Below are positions 17,886-27,044 of a DNA stretch of 64,000 nucleotides, piece by piece. The position numbers were made by a program, and so were the translations under genes. The notes beneath the pieces are model-generated. The model was not told where the DNA came from, did not search any database, and saw nothing but the letters and a program-made list of their open reading frames with translations. The stretch is taken from contig NZ_FORG01000022.1 of NCBI RefSeq assembly GCF_900113945.1, forward strand, positions 1-64,000, given 5' to 3'. Source of the stretch: Xenorhabdus mauleonii. GTDB taxonomy: Bacteria > Pseudomonadota > Gammaproteobacteria > Enterobacterales > Enterobacteriaceae. Position 1 is the stretch's first letter. Each line of letters opens with the position of its first letter.

Positions 17886-19009
17886 CTTGGAGCTTCTGCC
17901 ATAATAAATCATGGGATTATTTATCTTCAGCTTTCTCTTTTGTTGCTGATATGAATGAGGTTCAACAAGATCCAATACATCATGCTGAAGGAGATGTTGC
18001 TGTTCATACTCAGATGGTACTGGCAGCTTTGGAGCAATTGCCGGAATACTCATTGCTAACAGCGGAAGAGCAGGAAATTCTTTGGACAGCAGCATTATTA
18101 CATGATGTAGAAAAACGTAGCACAACGCGGGTAGATTGGGATGGACGGATTATTTCACCAGGGCATGCCCGTAAAGGGGAGCTATCGACCCGGCAAATCT
18201 TGTTCCAACAGGTACCGACACCGTTTGCAATCCGGGAAAAAATTGCTGCACTTGTACGTTTTCATGGATTGCCATTGTGGTTAATGGAAAAGCCTAGCCC
18301 ACAAAAAGCGTTATTGGCTGCATCATTGCGTGTTGACATGCATTTGCTGGCTTTATTGGCAAAAGCTGATGTATTGGGGCGTACATGCCATGACGCTGAA
18401 GAACTACTGGGTCGCATTGAACTGTTTGAACTTTATTGTCGTGAACAGGGATGTTGGCGTGAACCCAAAAAATTCCCTTCCGGAGAAGCGCGCTTCCATT
18501 ACTTTTCTACCGATAGCGAACAACCTGCTTATCAGCCTTATGATGATTATGGTAGTCAGGTAATTTTATTGTGCGGATTACCAGGGATGGGTAAAGATCA
18601 TTTTATCCAGCAATACGGTCAGGGAAAATCGGTCATAAGTTTGGACGCTCTCCGTCGAGAACATAAAATTAGTCCGGAAGATAAAAATGCAAATGGCTGG
18701 GTGGTACAGCAGGCAAAACAGCTAGCCAGAGAAAAATTGCGTATCAGGCAAGACTTCATTTGGAATGCGACTAATTTAACAACACAAATGCGGCAGCAGT
18801 TGATCTCGTTATTTGTAAGTTATAACGCCAAAGTCAGAGTAGTTTACATTGAGCAAGATTACTCGCGCTGGCGACAGCAGAACCGTAACCGGCAATATGT
18901 TGTGCCAGATAAGGTGCTGGATAGGATGCTTACTAAATTGGAAGTCCCGGCACCGGAAGAAGCACATGAAGTTTGCTATTTTATTGATTCGGCCATGCTG
19001 ACATATTGA
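17882..19009 (+). CDS. HD-Pnk: HD phosphohydrolase fused to polynucleotide kinase
   Basis: Predicted bifunctional RNA end-healing enzyme (375 aa). The N-terminal HD domain has His33/His34 (PIHHAEGDV), the HD pair His74-Asp75 in ALLHDVEKR, and a later His128 in RFHGL. The C-terminal P-loop kinase has GLPGMGKDH (about 232-240), SLDALRRE and an FIWNATNLT strand typical of Pnk-type kinases. The domain order equals that of Runella slithyformis HD-Pnk, described as a 2',3'-phosphoesterase plus 5'-OH kinase. With the coupled ligase it would give a complete break-repair pathway. A palindromic repeat starts 8 bp after the stop codon. Confidence 0.85.
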   Translation: MTWSFCHNKSWDYLSSAFSFVADMNEVQQDPIHHAEGDVAVHTQMVLAALEQLPEYSLLTAEEQEILWTAALLHDVEKRSTTRVDWDGRIISPGHARKGELSTRQILFQQVPTPFAIREKIAALVRFHGLPLWLMEKPSPQKALLAASLRVDMHLLALLAKADVLGRTCHDAEELLGRIELFELYCREQGCWREPKKFPSGEARFHYFSTDSEQPAYQPYDDYGSQVILLCGLPGMGKDHFIQQYGQGKSVISLDALRREHKISPEDKNANGWVVQQAKQLAREKLRIRQDFIWNATNLTTQMRQQLISLFVSYNAKVRVVYIEQDYSRWRQQNRNRQYVVPDKVLDRMLTKLEVPAPEEAHEVCYFIDSAMLTY

Positions 19010-19016
19010 ATTGAGA

Positions 19017-19109
19017 TATACGCGTCGTACTTCAAGGCGCACGTATTATCATCCCGCGACGCGGGATGATAATACGTTGCTTCCTGAAACTTGGAGTTAA
19101 TAGGGTATA
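19017..19109. repeat. 93-bp palindromic MITE-like repeat, copy A
   Basis: The repeat begins TATACGCGTCGTACTTCAAG and ends CTTGGAGTTAATAGGGTATA. Its centre is a near-perfect palindrome around CATCCCGCGACGCGGGATG. It matches, in inverted orientation, the copy at 21584-21676 at 88 of 93 positions. It has no coding capacity, and its ends are short inverted repeats (TATAC/GTATA). Confidence 0.85.
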
Positions 19110-19282
19110 TGCGCTTGGTAATTATTGGGCAAACAGTCCGTTCATGATTGGCATTAGAAAATGCAGCACTATCGGCAAGCATAAAACTGAGTATTCAGGA
19201 AACAGCTGAAGTTACGGGTGAGAGCCGCTCGCAGGTATGCTGCATTCAGCCCTTTATCGATAATGAAATAAAGAAAAATATT

Positions 19283-20110
19283 ATGGACAAATGCGAGTTC
19301 AAGCCCTGGTTAAATCGCTGGAAGCTCATTCCAGATGGTACTCCGCTTATCACCCATACGTCACAGCTTCTCCCGGTTACAACAGAGACAGGGGGTATAA
19401 AAGCTATGCTCAAAATTACAGGTGACGCGGATGAACAAGCCGGCAATGCGCTTATGGCGTGGTGGGAAGGAAATGGAGCAGCTCATACAATTGCCCATGA
19501 AAATGAAGCAATTCTGCTCGCACGTGCAACAGGTTCAGCATCACTGTCTACGATGTCCCGCGAAGGTCAGGATGCTGAGGCTTGTCGTATTATGTGTCTT
19601 ACAGCAAATTTGCTTCATACAGCCCGAGAACGGCCTTTACCACAGCTTACTCCTCTCCATGAGTGGTTTTACCCCTTAAAGCCAGCTGCCCGTAAGTATG
19701 GGGATATCCTGACTCGTAGCGCTGAAATATCAGAAGAACTGCTATCGACTTCACATGATGTGGTTGCATTACATGGCGACTTACATCATGAAAATGTTCT
19801 TGATTTTGGGGCATCAGGTTGGCTGGCAATTGATCCAAAAGGGTTAAAAGGTGAACGAGGTTTCGATTTTGCCAATATTTTCACCAATCCGGATCTTGTT
19901 AATCCATTGCCCCGGGTTGCTACTGTGCCGGATATATTTAAACAACGACTGAAGATCGTCACTGAGATTGCTGGACTGGACAGAGTGCGCCTTCTGAAGT
20001 GGATCATCGCATGGTGTGGACTATCAACAACATGGTCACTCGAAAGCAATGAGACAGTAACCATTGCCTTAGAAGTCGCTAAACTGGCAATTGCCGAACT
20101 GGACCAGTGA
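19283..20110 (+). CDS. APH(6)-like aminoglycoside/hydroxyurea phosphotransferase
   Basis: Kinase of the APH(6)/Hur family, whose known members phosphorylate streptomycin. The catalytic loop VVALHGDLHHENVLDF and the metal-binding IDPKGLKGERGFDFANIF match this family closely. WKLIPDGTPLI and the late AWCGLSTTWSLES also fit. I chose the ATG at 19283 (275 aa) because the family begins there; the frame is open back to a TTG at 19148. It lies between two inverted palindromic repeats with the unknown gene at 20310. Whether it gives resistance or acts on a self-made product cannot be told from sequence. Confidence 0.85.
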   Translation: MDKCEFKPWLNRWKLIPDGTPLITHTSQLLPVTTETGGIKAMLKITGDADEQAGNALMAWWEGNGAAHTIAHENEAILLARATGSASLSTMSREGQDAEACRIMCLTANLLHTARERPLPQLTPLHEWFYPLKPAARKYGDILTRSAEISEELLSTSHDVVALHGDLHHENVLDFGASGWLAIDPKGLKGERGFDFANIFTNPDLVNPLPRVATVPDIFKQRLKIVTEIAGLDRVRLLKWIIAWCGLSTTWSLESNETVTIALEVAKLAIAELDQ

Positions 20111-20231
20111 ACAGAACGTTGGGGATAACCTTTATGGTTTAAATTTCGCCTTAGTGGGAAATCATTTCACAAACGTATGAAGAAATGTCGGACACAGAGT
20201 AATTGATGCGCCAACTTAATACATCTAAAAC

Positions 20232-20268
20232 AAAAAACGCCCTTGACGTTATTGTCAGGGCGTTTTTT
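20232..20268. terminator. Bidirectional intrinsic terminator
   Basis: AAAAAACGCCCTTGAC, a short loop, then GTCAGGGCGTTTTTT: a strong stem with A and T runs on opposite sides. It serves the converging APH-like gene and the minus-strand gene at 20310-20999. Confidence 0.9.
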
Positions 20269-20309
20269 GTACGTCTTTTTCTATTGGCGCCTAAAAAATT
20301 TTTTTGACG

Positions 20310-20999
20310 TTAGAGACGCAATCCTTTTTCAATGTTCTCGGCAAGCATTCCTGGATCGCCGATTCCTTTAATTGCCTTCAAAAATGGAAGATTCATCTTA
20401 TCTGCGATCTCATCAATATCGATTTCATCTTCCAGTGATTGCTCGTACGTCAGTTCCATGATCTGGTTCCATAACTTTCCTGCAAACCATGAGCAATTTG
20501 TTACAGGCGTGTATACACCATTTTTCAGGTCTTCAGAGGTAAGATTCATCAGTCGTGACAAAAGGTTACTCTCGTCGATTAATTTAGGAATAATTTTCGA
20601 TTCGATTAGTTCAGGAGTTATCGTTTTTTCATCTACTTTTACACAGCGTTGAAGGTTAAATTTTCTCTTTGGCGTATCGTTGCTATGTTCTGAATTTTTT
20701 ACGAATCCATAACCTGCATGGAAAGCATATGATGTATGATCACCTTCTTCAGGGCTATTGAAATAAATAATCCATGCATGGCCAAAACTACCGCCACCAA
20801 AGTCATTTCCCAATGCTTTGAACACTTCTTTGATAATGGTGTCTTTTTCACTCCAAGGATACTGTTTTCCAATTGCCATGGCTTTTTCGATGATTGGCTT
20901 CATATTCGTACGTTCAGCCGTTCGATTGGTTCGAATACAAATTTGTGGATAGCCGACGTTTTTATCTCCAACTGGCTGATATTTATCTGCCTTGATCAT
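20310..20999 (-). CDS. Unknown protein with His/Cys motif suggestive of a permuted papain-like fold
   Basis: Intact 229-aa protein, not recognised as a named family. Two conserved-looking segments stand out: GGSFGHAWIIYF (His74) and YTPVTNCSWFAGKLWN (Cys169). A His followed much later by an NC-x-x-F motif is the order in LRAT/PPPDE-type circularly permuted NlpC/P60 folds. That would suggest a cysteine hydrolase or acyltransferase, but this is inference. There is no signal peptide. The C-terminus is rich in acidic residues. AAGGAAG precedes the ATG. It is encoded towards the APH-like gene inside the repeat-bounded segment. Confidence 0.6.
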   Translation of the reverse strand: MIKADKYQPVGDKNVGYPQICIRTNRTAERTNMKPIIEKAMAIGKQYPWSEKDTIIKEVFKALGNDFGGGSFGHAWIIYFNSPEEGDHTSYAFHAGYGFVKNSEHSNDTPKRKFNLQRCVKVDEKTITPELIESKIIPKLIDESNLLSRLMNLTSEDLKNGVYTPVTNCSWFAGKLWNQIMELTYEQSLEDEIDIDEIADKMNLPFLKAIKGIGDPGMLAENIEKGLRL

Positions 21000-21583
21000 A
21001 ATTACTTCCTTAATGTTTATATATACTGAAAAGGGTTCTTTTTATTCGAAAACAAAAAGAATTTGATTAAATAATATGGTGCATTGTCACCTGAATACTC
21101 AATATTTCCATTGCTGGAAGTTCACGTATTTATGAAGATGAGTAATGCTGTGAAATATAAAAAATGAATTGAAACGAAAAAATGTAATATATCCATTTGG
21201 TATAGATTACGTTTTTAATCTAATCAATTTTGTTTTTTATATATTTATTTTAAAACAGGATTACTTGGTGGTAATGCCTGTTCTGTTAGATAATATTATA
21301 GGTTTTATATTTTTTAATAAAACGACTACCCTTGTATGATACATATTACAATTCTCCCATAATATATTGCAGGATATGAGTGTATTTCGATCAATATTTG
21401 AATTTAGATTGTCAATATGGTTATTTTTTAATTTTATTTTACACCAATTATTAAATAATAACTTTTGTTATTAAATGAATTCTATAAAACACGGTCAAAT
21501 TTCTGTATTAAAAATGATCGCATTAAGAATGAAATTAAAATAATTTTTTTATACTGTTTTTCCTATGCGATTTTTATTACGTC

Positions 21584-21676
21584 TATACCCTATTAACTCC
21601 AAGTTTCAGGAAGCAACGTATCATCATCCCGCGTCGCGGGATGATGATACATGCACCTTGAAGTACGACGGGTATA
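21584..21676. repeat. 93-bp palindromic MITE-like repeat, copy B (inverted)
   Basis: Reverse-complement counterpart of copy A at 19017-19109, with 5 differences over 93 bp, running from TATACCCTATTAACTCCAAG to the terminal GGGTATA. The two copies bracket the APH-like gene and the unknown 229-aa gene. Confidence 0.85.
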
Positions 21677-21842
21677 TACAGTTGGTATGATGTCAAAATG
21701 TAAACTGAGAGATTTGGTGAGAAGAGAGCTACGGCTTTGAAGAATGCTGGCATAAAGGGATGTTGGATTGATAGTTAGCCGTTAATTGTTGTGTCGATTT
21801 CGATGGATGTTAATTTGATTTCTATAGATATTGATTAAAAGT

Positions 21843-21869
21843 GGAAGGCTACTGAAAATTCAGCCTTCC
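21843..21869 (-). terminator. Terminator of the dsbB-like operon
   Basis: GGAAGGCT, an 11-base loop, then AGCCTTCC. On the minus strand the stem is followed by a T-rich stretch. It lies about 60 bp after the dsbB-like stop. Confidence 0.6.
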
Positions 21870-21929
21870 TGCCTTTATTTTACTTTCTTTAACTTTGACT
21901 TCTTTTAGTCTTTAGAAGAAGACAATACG

Positions 21930-22496
21930 TTATTTATTCAATAGCTGATAAAATGTTGGGTTATCATCGCATTGCCCGCTACCACATTCCAGAATGGTAG
22001 AAACCAGATTGGCTGCAATCAGTAGTGCGAACAGACCCATGGCAATTTTGCCTAATGCGGGTGGTGTATATTTCGCTGAATCTGTATTGCCAGCTTTTAA
22101 TGGCATAATAATCGCGATGGCGATAATAGTCAGAATAGACAGAATTGCAGCCCAAGTATAAAAATGCAACCCGAAGAAAGTTGAACCATATCCTGTATCT
22201 CCCGGCAGGATATGAAGAGAAACCTGACGCATGGCAACAAAACCGGTCACAATACAACCCAAAATGGAAAGGCTGTAATGGGCGTTTTTTACACCAAAAT
22301 AAATATTAAACAAAAAACCAAAGCCAATCATAATTATTCCTGCGCGTTGCAATAAGCACAATGGGCAGGGAAGTTCAAAACGAGCTAACTGATAATAAAA
22401 TGCGACGATTAAGATAACACTTATACCAAACAAACCCAGAATGTTTAAGGTGGTAGCGAGGTTAGTATTGCGTTGTGCTGACAGTGTATTATTCAT
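21930..22496 (-). CDS. DsbB-family disulfide bond formation membrane protein
   Basis: Inner-membrane quinone-linked oxidase of the DsbB/DsbI type (188 aa, four hydrophobic segments). The first redox pair is Cys44-Cys47 in LPCPLCLLQRAG. The loop that holds the second pair in E. coli DsbB has no cysteine here (ILPGDTGYGSTFFG). Instead a pair sits near the C-terminus, CGSGQC at 171-176, with DDNPTFYQLL after it. This is a paralogue rather than standard DsbB. It follows a DUF5993-type small membrane protein by 12 bp, with GGAGG before its ATG, so the two form an operon. The partner thiol oxidase is not in the window. Confidence 0.82.
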   Translation of the reverse strand: MNNTLSAQRNTNLATTLNILGLFGISVILIVAFYYQLARFELPCPLCLLQRAGIIMIGFGFLFNIYFGVKNAHYSLSILGCIVTGFVAMRQVSLHILPGDTGYGSTFFGLHFYTWAAILSILTIIAIAIIMPLKAGNTDSAKYTPPALGKIAMGLFALLIAANLVSTILECGSGQCDDNPTFYQLLNK

Positions 22497-22508
22497 TATG
22501 GCCTCCGA

Positions 22509-22667
22509 TTAGAAAGAAAGGTTTAAGGCATCAGTGGCATGATATTTAAACCAAAATATCGTGATAATGAACAAAGCAAACCAAAGTGTGTATGTCAGCT
22601 TTTTCTTGCCCATAATAACTGTGGCAATGATAACCAAAGCGATTAGGAATGGTAAAAACATATACAT
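22509..22667 (-). CDS. Small membrane protein, DUF5993 type (52 aa)
   Basis: An open frame of 52 residues beginning MYMFLPFLIALVIIA and ending WFKYHATDALNLSF. It has two hydrophobic segments separated by a basic GKKK turn. The ending HATDxLNLSF is what I recall for DUF5993 proteins, usually encoded next to DsbB-like proteins. GGAG stands 8 bp upstream of the ATG. Cotranscription with the dsbB-like gene is likely; the function is unknown, perhaps assembly or stability of that protein. Confidence 0.78.
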   Translation of the reverse strand: MYMFLPFLIALVIIATVIMGKKKLTYTLWFALFIITIFWFKYHATDALNLSF

Positions 22668-22984
22668 ATTCAATCTCCGTTATAAACTTAAAGCATATGT
22701 TATGCCATTATGGCATTAATGACTGAAAAATGTGATCAGTAATTAATATTAGTCCAACAATACTATAGTCCAACAATACTATAGTCCAACAATACGATGC
22801 TGATTCAGGACGGGGTAACTAACTTGAATTGATTAAAAAAAACTTTTCAGTATGAGTGGAAATGAATTTTGAACAGTATTTGGTTAACAAATGGTGAAAG
22901 CCATCCTGAATAATTTCCCCACAGTTACCCTTCATTATGAGGAAACTATGGGGGATAGTAGGCTAATTTAGTAACTAAAGTAAA
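22668..22984. other. Gap between the uvrA 3' end and the DUF5993/dsbB-like operon
   Basis: Contains the promoter region of the operon and a 3 x 16-bp tandem repeat at 22751-22798. Towards uvrA an imperfect hairpin (TTCCCCACAGTT ... AACTATGGGGGA, 22914-22955) may end uvrA transcription. No gene was seen. Confidence 0.5.
22751..22798. repeat. Tandem repeat, three 16-bp units
   Basis: The unit AGTCCAACAATACTAT occurs three times in a row; the last unit has G for T at position 14. Short tandem repeats of this kind can change copy number by slippage. Confidence 0.9.
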
Positions 22985-25816
22985 CTAATTGCGTTCAAGT
23001 ATTGACTTCAAGAAACGAGCAGTGTGTGATTTATCACATTGAGCAACTTCTTCTGGCGTTCCTGATATCAATATTTCTCCACCGCCGCTACCACCTTCAG
23101 GGCCGAGATCGACAATCCAGTCAGCCGTTTTGATCACATCCAGGTTATGCTCAATGACAACAATGGTATTTCCCTGATCCCGAAGTTGATGCAAAACTGA
23201 CAGTAACTGTTGTATATCCGCGAAATGTAAGCCGGTTGTGGGTTCATCAAGAATATACAGTGTCTGGCCTGTACCTCGTTTAGATAATTCCCGCGCCAGT
23301 TTTACCCTCTGGGCTTCACCACCCGAAAGTGTCGTTGCGGATTGACCAAGACGGATGTAAGAAAGGCCAACATCAATCAGCGTTTGTAGCTTACGGGAAA
23401 GAGCTGGCACGGCATCAAAGAACTCACGGGCTTCTTCGATGGTCATATTCAGCACTTCATTAATATTCTTGCCCTTATATTTGATTTCCAGTGTTTCACG
23501 GTTATAACGCTTACCTTTACATTGATCGCAAGGCACATATACGTCAGGCAGAAAATGCATTTCAACTTTGATTACGCCATCACCCTGACACGCTTCGCAG
23601 CGCCCGCCTTTGACGTTGAAACTGAAACGGCCCGGTGTGTAGCCACGGGCGCGTGATTCAGGCACGCCTGAAAATAATTCCCTTACAGGGGTAAACACGC
23701 CTGTATAAGTGGCAGGGTTAGAACGGGGGGTTCGGCCTATGGGGCTTTGGTCAATATCAATGACTTTGTCAAAGTGCTCCAGCCCTTGGATATCGATATA
23801 AGGCGCGGGATTAATATTTGTCGCGCCATTTAGCTGACGTTGCGCGATAGGGAATAATGTATCGTTGATCAACGTGGATTTACCTGAGCCGGAAACCCCG
23901 GTGATACAGGTGAACAGACCGACAGGCAGCTTTAATGTTACCTTTTTCAGGTTGTTTCCTTTCGCCCCAATCAGCTTCAGCATTTTTTCTGGATTGGCCG
24001 GTATCCGTTGTTCAGGGATTTCAATTTTGCATTCACCACTCAAAAATTTCCCTGTGAGCGATTTTTCACTATTAATGATATCGGTAAGAGCCCCTTCGGC
24101 AACGATTTCACCACCATGTACACCCGCCCCAGGCCCGATATCAATAATATGGTCAGCCGCACGAATGGCATCTTCATCATGTTCGACCACAATAACGGTA
24201 TTGCCTAAATTGCGCAGATGCAGCAATGTTTCCAGCAAACGTTCATTATCGCGTTGATGAAGGCCAATTGAAGGTTCATCCAGCACATACATTACACCGA
24301 CAAGACCCGCACCAATCTGGCTGGCCAGACGGATGCGTTGGGCTTCACCACCTGAAAGGGTTTCTGCTGAACGGGAAAGTGTCAGGTAATTCAAGCCGAC
24401 GTTAACCAGGAATTTCAGGCGATCGCTAATCTCTTTCAGGACTTTTTCGGCAATTTTGGCGCGTTGTCCGCTAAGTTTCATATTTTGGAAAAACGCCATC
24501 GCATGACCGATACTGAAATCGGAAATCTGCGGCAGGGTTGTATTTTCAATAAACACGTAACGCGCTTCTTTGCGCAATCGGGTTCCATCACAAGAAATAC
24601 AGGAGCGATTGCTGATATATTTTGACAATTCTTCCCGCACTGCGGTGGATTCCGTCTCTTTATAGCGACGTTCCATATTGTGCAGGACACCTTCAAACGG
24701 GTGATTTTTTACCGTTACATCACCACGATCATTGGTATATTTGAATTCAACGGATTCTTTGCCTGAGCCGTACAAAACGGCTTTTTTGATGGCAGGGCTT
24801 AACTCATTGAATGGGGTTTCTATATCGAACTTGTAGTGCTCAGCCAGTGATCTCAACATCTGAAAGTAGTAGAAATTACGGCGATCCCAGCCACGAATTG
24901 CCCCGCCGGCAAGGGAAATATCACCATTCTGGACAATACGCTCTGGATCAAAAAATTGTTGAACGCCCAAGCCATCGCAAGTTGGGCAGGCACCTGCGGG
25001 ATTGTTGAAAGAAAATAGGCGTGGTTCCAGCTCACTCATACTATAACCACAAACTGAACAGGCAAAATTGGCGGAGAAAACCAACTCTTCAGCCTGAGTA
25101 TCGTCCATATTGGCAATGACGGCAGTACCGCCAGAAAGCTCCAATGCGGTTTCAAATGATTCAGCCAGCCGCTGGGCAAGATCAGCGCGTACTTTGAAAC
25201 GATCAACAATCACTTCAATAGTGTGTTTTTTCTGTAGTTCGAGCTTCGGGGGGTCGGACAGATCGCATACTTCGCCATCAATTCGCGCTCGGATATAGCC
25301 TTGTGCGGCCAGATTATCCAGCAACTTGGTATGCTCGCCTTTGCGCTCTTTGACCACCGGAGCCAGTAGCATCAGCCTTTGGCCTTCTGGCAGTACCAAT
25401 ACATTATCCACCATTTGGCTGACGGTTTGCGCAGCCAGCGGGATATCGTGCTCAGGGCAACGTGGTTCTCCCACACGGGCAAACAACAGGCGGAGATAAT
25501 CATGGATCTCAGTAATTGTCCCGACGGTGGAGCGCGGGTTATGGGAAGTGGATTTTTGCTCAATGGAAATGGCGGGAGACAGACCTTCAATATGGTCGAC
25601 ATCCGGTTTTTCCATCAGTGACAAAAACTGGCGGGCATACGCAGAGAGTGATTCGACATAACGACGTTGCCCTTCTGCATAAAGTGTATCGAACGCCAAG
25701 GATGACTTACCGGAACCGGACAGGCCGGTAATGACAATCAGCTTGTCACGGGGAATTACTAAATTGATATTCTTGAGATTATGGGTGCGGGCGCCCCGAA
25801 CTTCGATGTTATCCAT
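22985..25816 (-). CDS. uvrA: UvrABC excision nuclease subunit A
   Basis: Damage-recognition ATPase of nucleotide excision repair (943 aa; E. coli 940). It has two ABC ATPase modules, with Walker [11 protein letters not shown] near residue 31 and [10 protein letters not shown] near 641. Signature motifs LSGGEAQR occur twice. The zinc-finger cysteines are CSVCGYS ... CPTCDG and CEACQGDG ... CDQCKG. It is divergent from ssb, and a LexA box lies in the shared upstream region close to its start. The frame is intact. Confidence 0.98.
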   Translation of the reverse strand: MDNIEVRGARTHNLKNINLVIPRDKLIVITGLSGSGKSSLAFDTLYAEGQRRYVESLSAYARQFLSLMEKPDVDHIEGLSPAISIEQKSTSHNPRSTVGTITEIHDYLRLLFARVGEPRCPEHDIPLAAQTVSQMVDNVLVLPEGQRLMLLAPVVKERKGEHTKLLDNLAAQGYIRARIDGEVCDLSDPPKLELQKKHTIEVIVDRFKVRADLAQRLAESFETALELSGGTAVIANMDDTQAEELVFSANFACSVCGYSMSELEPRLFSFNNPAGACPTCDGLGVQQFFDPERIVQNGDISLAGGAIRGWDRRNFYYFQMLRSLAEHYKFDIETPFNELSPAIKKAVLYGSGKESVEFKYTNDRGDVTVKNHPFEGVLHNMERRYKETESTAVREELSKYISNRSCISCDGTRLRKEARYVFIENTTLPQISDFSIGHAMAFFQNMKLSGQRAKIAEKVLKEISDRLKFLVNVGLNYLTLSRSAETLSGGEAQRIRLASQIGAGLVGVMYVLDEPSIGLHQRDNERLLETLLHLRNLGNTVIVVEHDEDAIRAADHIIDIGPGAGVHGGEIVAEGALTDIINSEKSLTGKFLSGECKIEIPEQRIPANPEKMLKLIGAKGNNLKKVTLKLPVGLFTCITGVSGSGKSTLINDTLFPIAQRQLNGATNINPAPYIDIQGLEHFDKVIDIDQSPIGRTPRSNPATYTGVFTPVRELFSGVPESRARGYTPGRFSFNVKGGRCEACQGDGVIKVEMHFLPDVYVPCDQCKGKRYNRETLEIKYKGKNINEVLNMTIEEAREFFDAVPALSRKLQTLIDVGLSYIRLGQSATTLSGGEAQRVKLARELSKRGTGQTLYILDEPTTGLHFADIQQLLSVLHQLRDQGNTIVVIEHNLDVIKTADWIVDLGPEGGSGGGEILISGTPEEVAQCDKSHTARFLKSILERN

Positions 25817-25878
25817 ATACCACTTCCCAGATTATTGATAGAGCAAAACTCGTAAACGCGTTATTATTGCACAAACAT

Positions 25879-25898
25879 TGCTGAATGGATATACAGTA
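25879..25898. promoter_or_regulatory. LexA (SOS) box between uvrA and ssb
   Basis: CTGAATGGATATACAG follows the CTG-N10-CAG rule. Read on the minus strand it is TACTGTATATCCATTCAG, close to the LexA consensus and to the E. coli uvrA/ssb operator. It lies 63 bp upstream of uvrA, so SOS control of uvrA, and perhaps ssb, is expected. Confidence 0.85.
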
Positions 25899-26109
25899 TT
25901 TAATCAAGCATTATGCTGTCATCATCACAATGGTAGATAGTAGTAGATAGAGAATAGCAGCATAAAATGCGATAGAAAGTACGATGCACTTCGCAAAGTA
26001 TAATATAACGGGTTTATGTTTAAACTTAGTCCTCGCATGGTAAACTACTTCGCTTATAATTAGAGAAGTTCATTTTTTAGCAAAATTCATTTCATCAGGA
26101 GTATTCTCA

Positions 26110-26643
26110 ATGGCCAGCAGAGGCGTAAACAAAGTTATTTTAGTGGGTAATTTGGGGCAGGACCCGGAAGTTCGCTATATGCCGAACGGTGGGGCAGTTG
26201 CCAACATTACTCTGGCAACGTCTGAGAGCTGGCGTGATAAGCAAACCGGTGAGATGAGAGAGAAAACCGAGTGGCACCGTGTCGTATTGTTCGGCAAATT
26301 GGCTGAAGTTGCGGGTGAATACCTGCGCAAAGGTTCTCAGGTTTATATCGAAGGTGCTTTGCAGACCCGCAAGTGGCAAGATCAGAGCGGCCAAGACCGT
26401 TACACCACTGAAATCGTGGTCAACGTTGGCGGCACCATGCAGATGCTGGGTGGCCGTGGCGGTGCAGCAGGGCAAGATGCACCAGCACAAGGCGGTTGGG
26501 GACAACCACAGCAGCCACAAGCATCCCAGCAATTCAGCGGCGGCGGCGCACCATCCCGTCCGGCACAGTCTCCTGCGCCACAGTCTTCTGCAACACAAGG
26601 CAATGAACCCCCAATGGATTTCGATGACGATATTCCATTCTAA
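26110..26643 (+). CDS. ssb: Single-stranded DNA-binding protein
   Basis: Tetrameric SSB for replication and repair (177 aa; E. coli 178). An OB fold occupies residues 1-112 ([40 protein letters not shown]). It is followed by a flexible G/Q/P/A-rich linker and the protein-docking tip [14 protein letters not shown] precedes the ATG. The divergent uvrA and shared SOS region are as in E. coli. Confidence 0.97.
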   Translation: MASRGVNKVILVGNLGQDPEVRYMPNGGAVANITLATSESWRDKQTGEMREKTEWHRVVLFGKLAEVAGEYLRKGSQVYIEGALQTRKWQDQSGQDRYTTEIVVNVGGTMQMLGGRGGAAGQDAPAQGGWGQPQQPQASQQFSGGGAPSRPAQSPAPQSSATQGNEPPMDFDDDIPF

Positions 26644-26682
26644 AGCTTACCTCAGGCTTAATTGTCAATAAATTAGCTATCA

Positions 26683-26706
26683 GCCTCCGATTTATCGGAG
26701 GTTTTT
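26683..26706 (+). terminator. ssb terminator
   Basis: CCTCCGA, TTTA, TCGGAGG, then a T-run: a textbook intrinsic terminator 40 bp after ssb. Confidence 0.9.
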
Positions 26707-26721
26707 TATTTCAGATGTGAA

Positions 26722-26809
26722 GAATTGTTTTTATTACCCATCGTTTGATATGAATGCACAGATTGAAATTATACCGCTCAATGTGTTGAGTAAAAATTTT
26801 CCCACTAAA
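26722..26809 (-). mobile_element. Remnant of IS1-family insB
   Basis: About 90 bp match 2395-2485 inside the intact IS1 of this window (ATCGTTTGAT.TGAATRC; CAGATTGARATTAT.CCGCTCAATG). They correspond to the RIERHNLNLRIH region of InsB. Neither IS end is present, so it is a deleted, non-functional relic. Confidence 0.8.
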
Positions 26810-26917
26810 AAAGCGATTTACATGGCCTGAATAAGAACAACAAACCTCCCTCAGCTTTACTTTTTATTAAAGCTGAATTTGAAACCTCCTTTTTCATTTC
26901 TCCCCCGTAACATATTA

Positions 26918-27044
26918 TATACCCTTCGTCTTTCAAGTTGCCTCTTTGTTGGCTGCACTCATTCACCCCGGTCACATAGTTATCTATGCTCCCGGGGATT
27001 CATTCCCTTGCCGCCGCGATGCAACTTGAAATCCATTGCGTATA
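26918..27044. repeat. 127-bp palindromic repeat, related family
   Basis: The ends TATACCCTTCGTCTTTCAAG and CTTGAAATCCATTGCGTATA are inverted repeats. The inside has CATTCACCCCGGTCACATAG and its complement-like CTCCCGGGGATTCATTC. It shares its termini with the 93-bp repeats but has a different core, which also appears, decayed, at 15467-15553. Confidence 0.75.

Larger units (their letters stand above)
21000..21929. other. 930-bp AT-rich gene-free region
   Basis: No protein or RNA gene recognised. It contains repeat copy B at 21584-21676 and, near 21843-21869, a hairpin that ends the dsbB-like operon. The extreme AT content between 21160 and 21580 suggests acquired DNA. Confidence 0.5.

Noticed and set aside
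19148..19282. Extended TTG start for the APH-like gene
   Set aside because: The 45 extra residues are not part of the family and follow directly on the repeat; the ATG at 19283 fits better.
22751..22798. CRISPR-like array
   Set aside because: Units are contiguous without spacers and only three are present.
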